From Akkermansiaceae bacterium (lineage in GTDB: Bacteria; Verrucomicrobiota; Verrucomicrobiia; Verrucomicrobiales; Akkermansiaceae), in contig JACKQB010000004.1 of NCBI GenBank assembly GCA_024233115.1, positions 434,001 through 498,000 on the forward strand: 64,000 bases of DNA, given 5' to 3'. Position 1 is the stretch's first letter. The number at the start of each line of letters is the position of its first letter. Both the position numbers and the translations under genes were made by a program. The notes beneath the pieces were generated by a model. That model saw only the letters and a program-made list of their open reading frames with translations, was not told the origin of the DNA and made no database searches. Positions 42,729 to 51,271 of this stretch are shown here, in pieces.

Positions 42729-43178
42729 TTACTGCACACGGAACAGGGCGTCACCAAACTGGACAGGCTCGCCGTCCTGGGCGACGATTTCCGTGATGGT
42801 GCCGGAAGTCTCGGCCTTGATTTCATTCATCACCTTCATCGCCTCAATGATACAGATGGTCTGGCCTTCGCTGATGGTATCACCCACGGCTACAAACGGC
42901 GCGGCATCCGGTGATGAGGCAGCGTAGAAGGTGCCAACCATCGGGGCGGGGATCTCGTTGCCAGCCGCTACGTCGGCACCCGCGCCAGCATGGGCGGTAG
43001 AAGCGACGGGGGCGGCATGCGCTACAGCGGGAGCAGCAGGCATGGCGGCCTGGGCCACCTGCACGATATCAGCTCCTTTTTTCATTTTCAGATCCACCCC
43101 CTCTTCCTTGAGATGGAAATAGCTGAGCTCATGCTCGTCCATGAGTTCCACGATTTTACGAATTTCCTTAAGATCCAC
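42729..43178 (-). CDS. accB: Acetyl-CoA carboxylase biotin carboxyl carrier protein
   Basis: 149 residues if the GTG at 43178 is the start, which places VDLKEIRKIVELMDEHELS at the N-terminus as in AccB homologues; a GTG at 43256 would add 26 unrelated residues. An Ala/Pro-rich linker leads to the C-terminal biotinyl domain with the biotin attachment motif EAMKVMNEI. Partner of AccC encoded next. Confidence 0.95.
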   Translation of the reverse strand: MDLKEIRKIVELMDEHELSYFHLKEEGVDLKMKKGADIVQVAQAAMPAAPAVAHAAPVASTAHAGAGADVAAGNEIPAPMVGTFYAASSPDAAPFVAVGDTISEGQTICIIEAMKVMNEIKAETSGTITEIVAQDGEPVQFGDALFRVQ

Positions 43179-43346
43179 AGTAGTATTGGTTGGTTGTGAA
43201 CAAGCATTGGAAAACGGCTCCCCGCTGCTTGCGATGGGCAGGATACTAGGGGGCACGGGTGCCCTGCGTCAAGACAATCCCAAATTCTGGCCAGAGGCAG
43301 GTTTTATCTATTGCCATTGCAGTCCGTGGCCCGGGATGGCACCCTG

Positions 43347-44408
43347 ATGGCGATGATTTCCCGCAAAAAAATCCATTACGAGGCGACGGCCTGGCTCGGG
43401 CAGTATCTCTACCACTTCGGGCGCTACTCAGACATCCCGCTGGTCTATGATGACCTGCTGCGCTTCACCGGCGCTGTGCCCTACGAGGACCCCAACGGTA
43501 AGGAGACCCTCTGGCTGACGGTGATGTACCCCCATGATGTCATGCTGGAACTCAGGCCGCAGTTGACCAGGATCTACACCGAGCTCAAGGTTGGCGGCGA
43601 TGCCGAGCACCACGAGCACCTGACCATCGACCGGATTGACTTCGGCGAGTTTGGAAACTCCCGGCCCTTCAGAATCCGGATCACCAACCAGTACAACGAC
43701 AACTCGGATTACTTCTACGTCAAACACGCCGATGCCTCGCGCATCTACGGCCTGGAGCTCGAACACATCCTCTCACCCAACAGGATCAACTACCTGGCCC
43801 GGGGCAATACCCTGATCGAAGAACACATCGCCGGCGTGCCAGGGGACGTCTTTATCAAAAAACACCTGCGTATGCCCGAAGTCAACAAGGTGCGTGTGGC
43901 CAAGGAGTTTGTAAAATTCAACGAGCGTTGTTTTATCCGACTGTTAGGCGATATGCGGTCGGTGAACTACGTGCTGGATATCACCCCCGACTTCGAGGCG
44001 GTGCAGTACCGGGTGCGGCCCATCGACTTCGACCAGCAAAGCTACCACGGCAGGGCGAAGACCTACATGGCGTATCACTTCGACAGTAACAAGGCGGTGA
44101 CCCGACTCAGTTTCCGTGAGATGCACCGTCGGACCATCGCCCAGTATGCCGAGGAGGAGCGCACCCAGATGGCGCGCCGTGCCCGGGCTGAGCGGGCCCG
44201 TTTACAAGCCCTGCTGCGCACCATGGCCCGCGAGGACCTGGCACCGGTGGAGAATATTGTCAGGCTTCGCAACGGCCTGAACCGGGTGCATCAAACCGAC
44301 ATCTTCTCCGATTGCGAAACCATGGGCGCACTCACCAAAAGGCACATCGAGCACATGCTCTTCAACAAGGAGTTTTCCTACAACCGGAAGAAACAGATCC
44401 TGGGGTAG
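43347..44408 (+). CDS. Conserved-looking unknown protein with a kinase-like motif pair
   Basis: 353 residues from ATG 43347 (MAMISRKKIHYEA). I do not recognise a named family. The middle reads NTLIEEHIAGVPGDVF, then LLGDMRSVNYVLD, then RPIDFDQQSY. The spacing resembles the catalytic loop and metal-binding Asp of atypical or HipA-like kinases, so a kinase fold is possible (weak inference). The C-terminal third has an Arg/Ala-rich helix (RRARAERARLQALL). Divergent from accB; the 168-bp gap shows no clear promoter. Confidence 0.7.
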   Translation: MAMISRKKIHYEATAWLGQYLYHFGRYSDIPLVYDDLLRFTGAVPYEDPNGKETLWLTVMYPHDVMLELRPQLTRIYTELKVGGDAEHHEHLTIDRIDFGEFGNSRPFRIRITNQYNDNSDYFYVKHADASRIYGLELEHILSPNRINYLARGNTLIEEHIAGVPGDVFIKKHLRMPEVNKVRVAKEFVKFNERCFIRLLGDMRSVNYVLDITPDFEAVQYRVRPIDFDQQSYHGRAKTYMAYHFDSNKAVTRLSFREMHRRTIAQYAEEERTQMARRARAERARLQALLRTMAREDLAPVENIVRLRNGLNRVHQTDIFSDCETMGALTKRHIEHMLFNKEFSYNRKKQILG

Positions 44409-44421
44409 GGGCGGAGAATGG

Positions 44422-44442
44422 TGAATTTTGAATAGTGAAATT
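44422..44442. repeat. Heptanucleotide repeat between convergent genes
   Basis: Units TGAATTT, TGAATAG, TGAAATT fill the gap between the unknown protein gene and the radical SAM gene. Part of the 7-bp-period family. Confidence 0.5.
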
Positions 44443-45871
44443 AGGCGGTTGAATTCGGCAGCCGGGACTGAGCTGGCAGGGTGCTTGACTGCACCACGGG
44501 CTTGGTTTGTTTCGGGGTGATTTTCGACAACACCCCCTCAAGCATCGGCGTCATCAGGTTGAGCTTTTTCATCTGGATGGCGAAGTTCCACAGCGGCTCG
44601 AATTTTTTCCAGCCACTGGTGTAGAAAAAGTGCTTCAGCTGGTGTTTGGCGGAGCCGTGGAACAGGGAGGCTTTTACAATGGCATGCCACTTGTAAAAAT
44701 CGCGGTAAGCGCGGTGGTAACCCGTTTCCAGTTCGGCCGGGGTCATGGCGCTGGGCTGGAAGGTGACGTGGCGGGTGTCGTACAGATCCCAGTCATGCGT
44801 GGTGATCCGGCAGGCCTTTTCCATCTGCTGATAGAAAGCCGTGCCCGGATAGGGCGTGGCAATGTGGAAGGTGGAGGTGGTGATCCCGGATTCCACCGCC
44901 CAGTCGACGGTGCGCTGGAAAACGGTCGGGTCATCACTGTCGAGGCCAAACACAAAACTGCCGTTGATCATGATGCCGAGATCGTGGAGGCGCTCGATGG
45001 CACGGTTGTAGTCGCGCCCCAGATTCTGCCGTTTATTGCTTTGCACCAGGTTGCCGGAGTTGATCGATTCGAAGCCGACAAAGATACTGCGTAGCCCGGC
45101 GGCGGCGGCGTGTACGATCAGGTCGCCATCGAGGATGGAGTTGACCGTTGCCGCCCCCTGGAAAACGCGGTTCATTCCCAGCATGCCGGTAAACAGATCG
45201 CGGGCGAAGCGTTTGTGTCCTAACAAATGGTCGTCGAGGAAATAAAGATGGCGACCAGGCAGGCGGTCGATCTCCGCGAGGGCATCATCGACTTGCTGGG
45301 TGTAAAATGATCTGCCACCCTGGAAAAAGGCATCCTTGTAACAGAAATCACAGTGGTGCGGACAGCCACGGCTGACGACAATTGAGTTCGGCACGAGGTA
45401 ACGTTTTCTGTCGATCAGATCACGCCGCACCGCCGGGATGCCGAGCAGGGTTCGGGTGTTGGAAACGTACCTTGCCCTGGTCTTGCCCGTGCGAAAGTCG
45501 GCTAGGAACCGGGGAAAGGATTCCTCCGCCGGGCCGATGAAAATGGTATCGGCATGTTGTGCCGCCTCCTCCGGCAACGAGGTGACATGCAGGCCACCAA
45601 GGATCACGTATGCACCACGGCGACGGTAGTGGTCGGCGATCTCGTAGGCCCGATAGGCGTTGGTGATATAGACCTGGATGGCAACCACGTCCGGCGCGTC
45701 GTCCAGCACCAGCTTCTGCACATGCTGGTCAACGATTTCCGCCTCGTCGTCAGGGGATAAAAAACCCGCCAGCGTCGCCAGCCCGAGCGGCGGAAACAGC
45801 GAATACTTGATCGGCCGCCAAAACGGGCTGTCGGCCTCGGTCAACGAAGGGAGGATGAATTTATAAGTCAT
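44441..45871 (-). CDS. B12-binding radical SAM protein
   Basis: 476 residues. N-terminal cobalamin-binding Rossmann domain (PLGLATLAGFL, VILGGLHVTSLPEEA), then a radical SAM barrel with the 4Fe-4S motif SRGCPHHCDFCY near residue 175 and GFESINSGNL. The C-terminal region (YRDFYKWHAIVKASLF) is typical of class B methyltransferase-like members (B12-radical SAM, as in hopanoid or phosphonate methylation). Substrate is not deducible. No dedicated pathway neighbours, though a terpene-cyclase-like gene lies just upstream on the same strand. Confidence 0.88.
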   Translation of the reverse strand: MTYKFILPSLTEADSPFWRPIKYSLFPPLGLATLAGFLSPDDEAEIVDQHVQKLVLDDAPDVVAIQVYITNAYRAYEIADHYRRRGAYVILGGLHVTSLPEEAAQHADTIFIGPAEESFPRFLADFRTGKTRARYVSNTRTLLGIPAVRRDLIDRKRYLVPNSIVVSRGCPHHCDFCYKDAFFQGGRSFYTQQVDDALAEIDRLPGRHLYFLDDHLLGHKRFARDLFTGMLGMNRVFQGAATVNSILDGDLIVHAAAAGLRSIFVGFESINSGNLVQSNKRQNLGRDYNRAIERLHDLGIMINGSFVFGLDSDDPTVFQRTVDWAVESGITTSTFHIATPYPGTAFYQQMEKACRITTHDWDLYDTRHVTFQPSAMTPAELETGYHRAYRDFYKWHAIVKASLFHGSAKHQLKHFFYTSGWKKFEPLWNFAIQMKKLNLMTPMLEGVLSKITPKQTKPVVQSSTLPAQSRLPNSTA

Positions 45872-46036
45872 GGCTGAACCCCATCAGAGCCGACAACCAA
45901 GAAAATAGGATGATGCCTGTGTGAAAAGTCGATGAATTTTATGGTAGGCTAGGTTTCCAACTTGGCGGCGGGCTTGGGAATGGGCAAGCCGGGCAGGATG
46001 CGATCACTTAGGTTGTCGGCAACTTGCAAAGTCGCC

Positions 46037-47152
46037 CTACTTTCCTTCCCTGCACCTGGATAAAATGACCAGCGCGTAGCCGGTGCCGTAGGCGTAGTGG
46101 TAGTCGTAGAGCGGGTAGTCCCACCAGGAGCCGTTTTTTTCCTGCCGGTCGATCATCAGCTGCGCGAGTTTTTGTTTGTACATGCCGCGTTCGTTTTCCG
46201 GCAGGATGTCGATGCACTCGGAGGCGTAGTAGTGGCCGTAGTAGTAAAAGTAGCCGGCGACACCGGCGGGCGCCTCGTGGGGGACGGGGCGTTTACGGCC
46301 GTGGTCGAGCCAGCCTTGTCGGTCGAACAGGCGTTGCAACCAGGTGCGGATGACTTCGTCCGTCACGGCGGTGTCGCCAAACTTTCTCAGCGCGGCATTA
46401 CAGACCTGGGACCGGCCGAGTGAGCCGGCGGGCCGGTTGATCCGGTTGCGCGGGTAATAGCGGTGCTCGAGGGAGTAGGCGTAGGTAAAGTCCGGGTTGC
46501 GCTGGAGCTGGAGGGTTTTGACGGCGCGTTTGACGAGGACGGGCGGGAGATCGAGTTGCATGGTTTCGGCCGCATCGTGCATGGCCAGCATCGCGGTGGC
46601 GGTGGTGAAACTCATGGTTTTTCCCGAGGGCTTGGCCGTTTTCAAGTCGTCGAGGTCCAGGTACCCCCAGCCACTGTTGACATCCTCGATGTATTTGAGC
46701 TTGGCAATTTGAATGGCGGCCTGGCGGCGGTATTCGGCGCGTTTGACGGGATCATCGTGGTAACGATAGAGTGAGGCGAGCGCACGCAGGCCGTATGAGT
46801 GCGACCAGACGTTGTAGGTGGCGAGCCGGTTGATGTTGCGGTTGGTTGGCAGAACGGCTAGCAGCCATGCCTCGGCTTTCCCGATCGCGGCGAGTGTCGT
46901 CGGCCGCTGGTCGCGGCATTCTAACAACCCGTGCAGGGCCAGCGAGGAGCTTGCGATCTGGAACGCCTGGTGGCCATCCGGCACGGGGGCCAGGATGTTC
47001 AGCCCCTTGGTGCGTGTGGGTCCACCCCACGAGCCGTTTTTATTCTGATGGGAAACCAGGTAATCCACCCCTCTGGTGATGGCGGTTTCCATTTCAGGCT
47101 GACCAGCCAGCGCGAATTGGCTAAGCAGAGCCAGAAAAATAACAACCTTCAT
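46037..47152 (-). CDS. Secreted terpene-cyclase/prenyltransferase-fold protein
   Basis: 371 residues from ATG 47152 (MKVVIFLALLSQFALAG), which gives a clean signal peptide; a longer frame to 47242 overlaps the neighbouring gene. Alpha/alpha-toroid repeats of the squalene-cyclase family are visible: QNKNGSWGG near the start and QEKNGSWWDYP near the end, with LATYNVWSHSYGLRAL between. The cyclase DxDD acid motif is not seen, so it is probably not a true cyclase. Likely a periplasmic toroid-fold protein of unknown role. A 38-bp gap follows the HlyD-like gene, suggesting an operon. Confidence 0.8.
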   Translation of the reverse strand: MKVVIFLALLSQFALAGQPEMETAITRGVDYLVSHQNKNGSWGGPTRTKGLNILAPVPDGHQAFQIASSSLALHGLLECRDQRPTTLAAIGKAEAWLLAVLPTNRNINRLATYNVWSHSYGLRALASLYRYHDDPVKRAEYRRQAAIQIAKLKYIEDVNSGWGYLDLDDLKTAKPSGKTMSFTTATAMLAMHDAAETMQLDLPPVLVKRAVKTLQLQRNPDFTYAYSLEHRYYPRNRINRPAGSLGRSQVCNAALRKFGDTAVTDEVIRTWLQRLFDRQGWLDHGRKRPVPHEAPAGVAGYFYYYGHYYASECIDILPENERGMYKQKLAQLMIDRQEKNGSWWDYPLYDYHYAYGTGYALVILSRCREGK

Positions 47153-47167
47153 CAGAACAGTCTTGGT

Positions 47168-47188
47168 GGTTGGAGTTTGAAGCTTGAG
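47168..47188. repeat. Heptanucleotide repeat between HlyD-like and toroid-fold genes
   Basis: Units GGTTGGA, GTTTGAA, GCTTGAG; the other strand reads CTCAA, TTCAA, TCCAA heptads. Same unit style as at 1082, 36481 and 52105. Confidence 0.5.
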
Positions 47189-47190
47189 GT

Positions 47191-48582
47191 TTACTTCACA
47201 ATCACCTGCCCTTGTTCGAGCCCCTTGGTGATTACCACCCACTCCTTGTTAGACGGGCCCGTGGTGACTGCCCGGTCGGCTGTATTCCCATCGGCGAGTT
47301 TGACCTTCACGGTGTATCCGCCGGCGTCGGCCCGACTGAGGTAGCCGACGGGGATTTTGAGCGCCTTGTCCATCTTGTGGGTAATGATGCGTGTGGTCGC
47401 CTTCATTCCCGGCACCACGGCAAGGCCCTTGGGCAGGGTTGGTTTCAGGGTGGCACGGAAGGAGCCATCGATTTCGGGGTAGCCGCCAAGTTCCGTGAGG
47501 GTGACCGGGAAGCTCTGGTAAGGATCGAGGTGAGTGATCGCGTATCCGGTGGCACCCTGGCTGAGGGCGGAGAGACTGGTTTCTGCGGCAAAGGCGGTGA
47601 GCACGAGTGGCGCCTTGGCGGGGACGAAGCTCATCAGGGTCATGCTGCCCGGGAGTTTGCCACCGATATTGAGTACCTTGACCGCATTGGCGGGGTTCCA
47701 GCGACCGTCTTGTAGTTCGCCGTAGTAAACAAGGCCATCGGCCGGGGCGACGATGTTCATCATGGCGCGGTCGGCTTTGAGCTTGGCGAGTTTTTTGGCT
47801 TTTTCCGCGTCGTCGTGGATGGCTTTGGCCACGGCGAGACGCTTCTGCTCCAGGGTGCGCGGGAGATCCTCCTTGGCGGACGCATTGGCAATCTTGGCAT
47901 TCTCGGCAGCGAGTTGCATCGATTTGAGCTTGCGTGGGATGCTGGTGTTGAGCTTCCACTCGGCATCGGATTTCGCGGATTTGAGGGCGAACTCGGCGCG
48001 GTCGACACCCTCGCGTGTGCGCTTGAGGATGATTTCCTCGGTTTCCTCGGTTTTTTGATCCTCACCATACATCTTGAGGAGCTGTTTGAGCTCTTCTTTT
48101 TGGTATTCGAGCGCGAACTCCGCCGTTTTCACACTGCGTTTGGTTTCCTCGATTTCCTTGGCGTGGCCGGTTCCGGTGTACCAGTCGAGGTTTTCCAAAG
48201 CCTCTTTTTCGCCCCGTGCGTAGGCCTCGAGGCTGCGTGGCGTGGTGATCTCGAGCTGGGCGAGGTCGTGTTTCGCCTGGGCGAGCGACAGGGCGTCGTC
48301 CTGACGGGCTTTTTCCATGGCGGCGATGTGGTCGTCCAGCGCCCGGGTATCGATGCCGATCAGGGTGTCGCCTTTTTTGACCACCGCACCCTGAGGCACG
48401 AGCGAGGTGATGGTGAAGTCCGACCAAGCTTCGGGTTTGATGGAAATGGCCTGTGACTCAGCGGGTAAAAAAACGGCGTTGAGGGTGGTTTCGATGTTAA
48501 ACGGCTTGGGCTCGACCGTGTATTCGTCCGCTGCTGCGGTATGTGAAACGAGGGCCAGGCTGAGAAGTAATGAGTAGCGCAT
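47191..48582 (-). CDS. HlyD-family adaptor-like secreted protein
   Basis: 463 residues from ATG 48582 (MRYSLLLSLALVSHTAAA) with a signal peptide. Split lipoyl/barrel halves (GAVVKKGDTLIGIDT and the C-terminal VIVK end) flank a long coiled coil (residues about 95-280, rich in Ala, Glu and Lys). This is the layout of membrane fusion proteins. No pump or ABC gene is adjacent; the next gene is the toroid-fold protein, so the usual partner is missing. Confidence 0.8.
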   Translation of the reverse strand: MRYSLLLSLALVSHTAAADEYTVEPKPFNIETTLNAVFLPAESQAISIKPEAWSDFTITSLVPQGAVVKKGDTLIGIDTRALDDHIAAMEKARQDDALSLAQAKHDLAQLEITTPRSLEAYARGEKEALENLDWYTGTGHAKEIEETKRSVKTAEFALEYQKEELKQLLKMYGEDQKTEETEEIILKRTREGVDRAEFALKSAKSDAEWKLNTSIPRKLKSMQLAAENAKIANASAKEDLPRTLEQKRLAVAKAIHDDAEKAKKLAKLKADRAMMNIVAPADGLVYYGELQDGRWNPANAVKVLNIGGKLPGSMTLMSFVPAKAPLVLTAFAAETSLSALSQGATGYAITHLDPYQSFPVTLTELGGYPEIDGSFRATLKPTLPKGLAVVPGMKATTRIITHKMDKALKIPVGYLSRADAGGYTVKVKLADGNTADRAVTTGPSNKEWVVITKGLEQGQVIVK

Positions 48583-48704
48583 ATTGGTGATGGAAGGTGG
48601 TGATGATGTGGAAAATAAAGAAGGTGGAAGCAGGGGCAAGGGAATGTGTGGTGATAGCGTCGCTGTCGGGCGCATTTACCTACTTAGCTATGCACTTCAT
48701 GACA

Positions 48705-49388
48705 TTAGTGGCTTTTCTTCCGTGCCAGCCAGATGGTGTGGGTTCTGGTTTTTCTGCCCCGGTGGGCGGCGGCAACGGCATTTTCGCTGACGTCGAAGCC
48801 CGCTTTGCGCAGGGTTTTGGTGAATGCCTTGTCCGGGCGCGCAGACCATACGGCGAGAATACCGCCACCTTTCAACGCTTGCTGGATTTCGCGCAGGCCC
48901 TGCAGTGAGTAGAGGTTGTCGTTTTTCTTGCCGTGGAAGGCGGAGGGACCGTTATCGACATCGAGTAAAATACAATGGTAGTCGCCATCCGCCTGGCGGA
49001 TGAGTTTTTGCACCGGCTGGATCTTGATGGTGATCCGCTCGTCATCGAGCAAGCCCGGGTTGAGGTGTTTGAGGTGGGTGCGGTTCCACTTTTCGATGGC
49101 GGCCGTCAGCTCCGCGACCACAAACCGGGCGCGTTTGCCGGGTAGTGCCCTGGTGGCGGCGGCAAGGGTGTAACCCATACCCAGCCCACCTACCAGGACC
49201 TTGGGCTGGTTCACGGGTCGAAACGGCGAACAGGCGAGCTCGGCGAGGGTTTCCTCGGAGCCATGGGAAAAGCTCGTCATCAGCTGCTCACCGTGGGAGC
49301 AAATCATGTAGGTGCCGTCGTGTTCGATCAGTTCGAGCGGCTCACCTTCGGGGGTGCGGGTTTCGTCGATCTTGATGTAGGGTTTCAT
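48705..49388 (-). CDS. Spermidine-synthase-like methyltransferase-fold protein
   Basis: 227 residues. Rossmann motif I reads KVLVGGLGMGYTLAAA; the acidic loop (VVAELTAAIEKW) and DYHCILLDVDNGP follow spermidine-synthase relatives. The catalytic features of true polyamine synthases are not clear, so the substrate is unknown. The start codon, ATG 49388, is separated from the divergent TM2 gene by a long 7-bp repeat array. Confidence 0.8.
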   Translation of the reverse strand: MKPYIKIDETRTPEGEPLELIEHDGTYMICSHGEQLMTSFSHGSEETLAELACSPFRPVNQPKVLVGGLGMGYTLAAATRALPGKRARFVVAELTAAIEKWNRTHLKHLNPGLLDDERITIKIQPVQKLIRQADGDYHCILLDVDNGPSAFHGKKNDNLYSLQGLREIQQALKGGGILAVWSARPDKAFTKTLRKAGFDVSENAVAAAHRGRKTRTHTIWLARKKSH

Positions 49389-49396
49389 GGGGAAAA

Positions 49397-49501
49397 GTGG
49401 TCGGTGGTCGGTGGTCGGTGGTCGGTGGTCGGTGGTCGGTGGTCGGTGGTCGGTAATCGGTAATCGGTAATCGGTAATCAGTAATCAGTAATCGGTAATC
49501 A
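49397..49501. repeat. 15-unit heptanucleotide tandem array between divergent genes
   Basis: Eight GTGGTCG units are followed by seven GTAATCG/GTAATCA units, each exactly 7 bp, from 49397 to 49501. The array fills the control region between the spermidine-synthase-like gene (starts 49388) and the TM2 gene (starts 49563). Block-wise unit change suggests expansion and turnover by slippage. Copy number is likely variable. Confidence 0.95.
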
Positions 49502-49562
49502 ATGGTGTTGGTGGCGAGATTGCTGCTTGCGGAACCTGTGGACGGAGTGCTATAAAGTAGTT

Positions 49563-49901
49563 ATGTCTGACGAGCAACAACAACAACCCGCCGAAACACC
49601 TGAGCCGCCAGCCGCCCAGGAAGCACCCGCAACGCCACCCGCAGGTGGTGGAGCTCCCGGTGCCGACAAAAAAATGCTGGCTGGGATACTCGGTATTTTA
49701 ATTGGCTCACTTGGTATCCACAAGTTTGTCCTGGGGTACCAGAAAGAGGGACTCATCATGCTTCTGGTTACTGTTCTGACCTGTGGATTTGGTGGAATGG
49801 TAATGGGCATCATTGGTCTGATCGAAGGAATCATGTATCTCACCAAATCCGATGAGGAGTTTGTGAATACCTATATCACCCATCAAAAACCCTGGTTCTA
49901 A
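49563..49901 (+). CDS. TM2-domain membrane protein
   Basis: 112 residues from ATG 49563 (MSDEQQQQPAE). Pro/Ala-rich N-terminal tail, then a TM2 domain: KKMLAGILGILIGSLGIHKFVLGY, read as KKMLAGILGILIG and SLGIHKFVLGY, then GLIMLLVTVLTCGFGG and GIIGLIEGIMYLT. Normal size for the family. Role unknown. Divergent from the spermidine-synthase-like gene; a bidirectional terminator follows. Confidence 0.9.
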   Translation: MSDEQQQQPAETPEPPAAQEAPATPPAGGGAPGADKKMLAGILGILIGSLGIHKFVLGYQKEGLIMLLVTVLTCGFGGMVMGIIGLIEGIMYLTKSDEEFVNTYITHQKPWF

Positions 49902-49923
49902 CCGGACCGCCAACCCAATTTGC

Positions 49924-49959
49924 AAAACACCCCGCTGGATGACTCCGGCGGGGTGTTTT
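49924..49959. terminator. Bidirectional terminator between TM2 and dapL
   Basis: Perfect 12-bp stem AAAACACCCCGC (49924-49935) and GCGGGGTGTTTT (49948-49959), 12-nt loop, T-run on either strand. It sits between two convergent genes. Confidence 0.9.
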
Positions 49960-49981
49960 TCGTGATGGTTTATGCTGCGTG

Positions 49982-51205
49982 TTAGATCGCGGCGATCCGG
50001 CGACACACCTCCTCGACGTTGGCGCGGGTGTTGAAGGAGGAAATGCGGAAGTAGCCCTCGCCGGCGGCACCGAACCCGGCACCGGGCGTGATCACGACCT
50101 GGGCTTCCTCCAACATTTTGTCGAACATGCCCCAGGAGTCGACACCCTCCGGGCACTGGACCCAGACGTAGGGGGCGTTTTCACCACCAAAGACAGCCAA
50201 ACCGGCGTCCTGGCAGGCTTTGCGGAGCAGGGCGGCGTTACCCATGTAGTGCTCGATGAGTGCGGCGACCTGGGCTTTTCCCTCGGGGGAAAAGACGGCG
50301 GCGGCACCGCGCTGGACCGGGTAGGAGGCACCGTTGAACTTGGTGGCATGGCGGCGGTTCCAAAGCGAGTGCAGGCTGACCTCCTGGCCGGTCGATGCGG
50401 TGACGGTCAGGGTCTTCGGGATGATGGTGTAGGCGCAGCGCACACCGGTGAAACCGCCGTTTTTAGAGAACGAGCGGAACTCGATGGCGCAGTCGTGGGC
50501 GCCTTCGATTTCAAAGATGGATCGTGGCACCGAGCCGTCCTGCACAAACGCCTCGTAGGCGGCATCAAAGAGGATGAGCGCGTTGTTAGCCTTGGCGTAG
50601 GCGACCCAGGCCTCGAGCTGCCCGCGTGTGGCCGTGGTGCCGGTCGGGTTGTTCGGGTAGCAGAGGTAGATGATATCAACCTTTTCCTCCGGAATGGCGG
50701 GGACAAAGCCGTTGTCGGCGGTGCAGGGCAGGTAGACCAGCCCCTCGTAGGCGCCGTTCGCATCCGCCTCACCGGTGTTGCCTGCCATGACGTTGGTATC
50801 GACGTAGACGGGGTAGACGGGATCGGTGATGGCGATCCTGTTGCCCTTGCCGAAGATGTCGAGGATGTTGCCGGTATCACATTTCGAGCCGTCGGAAATA
50901 AAGACTTCATCGGCGGAGATATTGAGTCCGGCAAACTGGTTTTCGACGATGGCCTCGCGCAGAAACCCGTATCCTTGTTCGGGGCCATAGCCGTGGAAGG
51001 TCTCCGCGACCCCCTGTTCATCGACAGCCGCGTGCATGGCATCGCGCACCGCCAGCGGGAGGGGCTCGGTGACGTCGCCGATGCCACAGCGGATGAGCCG
51101 GGATGCCTTCTCAGGATTGGCCGCAGTCCAGGCGGTGACGCGTCGGCCGATTTCTGGAAAGAGGTAGCCGGCTTTGAGTTTGAGGAAGTTTTCGTTGATG
51201 TGCAT
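49982..51205 (-). CDS. dapL: LL-diaminopimelate aminotransferase
   Basis: 407 residues, normal length. The PLP-lysine motif RSFSKNGGFTGVRC, the substrate loop YGPEQGYGFLREAI and YLCYPNNPTGT are typical of DapL. It converts tetrahydrodipicolinate to LL-diaminopimelate in one step on the way to lysine and peptidoglycan. This is the route used by many Verrucomicrobiota, Chlamydiae and plants, and supports the taxonomic call. Start ATG 51205. Confidence 0.96.
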   Translation of the reverse strand: MHINENFLKLKAGYLFPEIGRRVTAWTAANPEKASRLIRCGIGDVTEPLPLAVRDAMHAAVDEQGVAETFHGYGPEQGYGFLREAIVENQFAGLNISADEVFISDGSKCDTGNILDIFGKGNRIAITDPVYPVYVDTNVMAGNTGEADANGAYEGLVYLPCTADNGFVPAIPEEKVDIIYLCYPNNPTGTTATRGQLEAWVAYAKANNALILFDAAYEAFVQDGSVPRSIFEIEGAHDCAIEFRSFSKNGGFTGVRCAYTIIPKTLTVTASTGQEVSLHSLWNRRHATKFNGASYPVQRGAAAVFSPEGKAQVAALIEHYMGNAALLRKACQDAGLAVFGGENAPYVWVQCPEGVDSWGMFDKMLEEAQVVITPGAGFGAAGEGYFRISSFNTRANVEEVCRRIAAI

Positions 51206-51212
51206 GGGGAGT

Positions 51213-51233
51213 AGTTATCAGTTATTTGTTATT
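51213..51233. repeat. Heptanucleotide repeat upstream of dapL
   Basis: Units AGTTATC, AGTTATT, TGTTATT lie just upstream of the dapL start. Part of the 7-bp-period family. Confidence 0.5.
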
Positions 51234-51271
51234 GGGAAATGGGATGATTGTGTCCGCTGGGGCGAACTACT

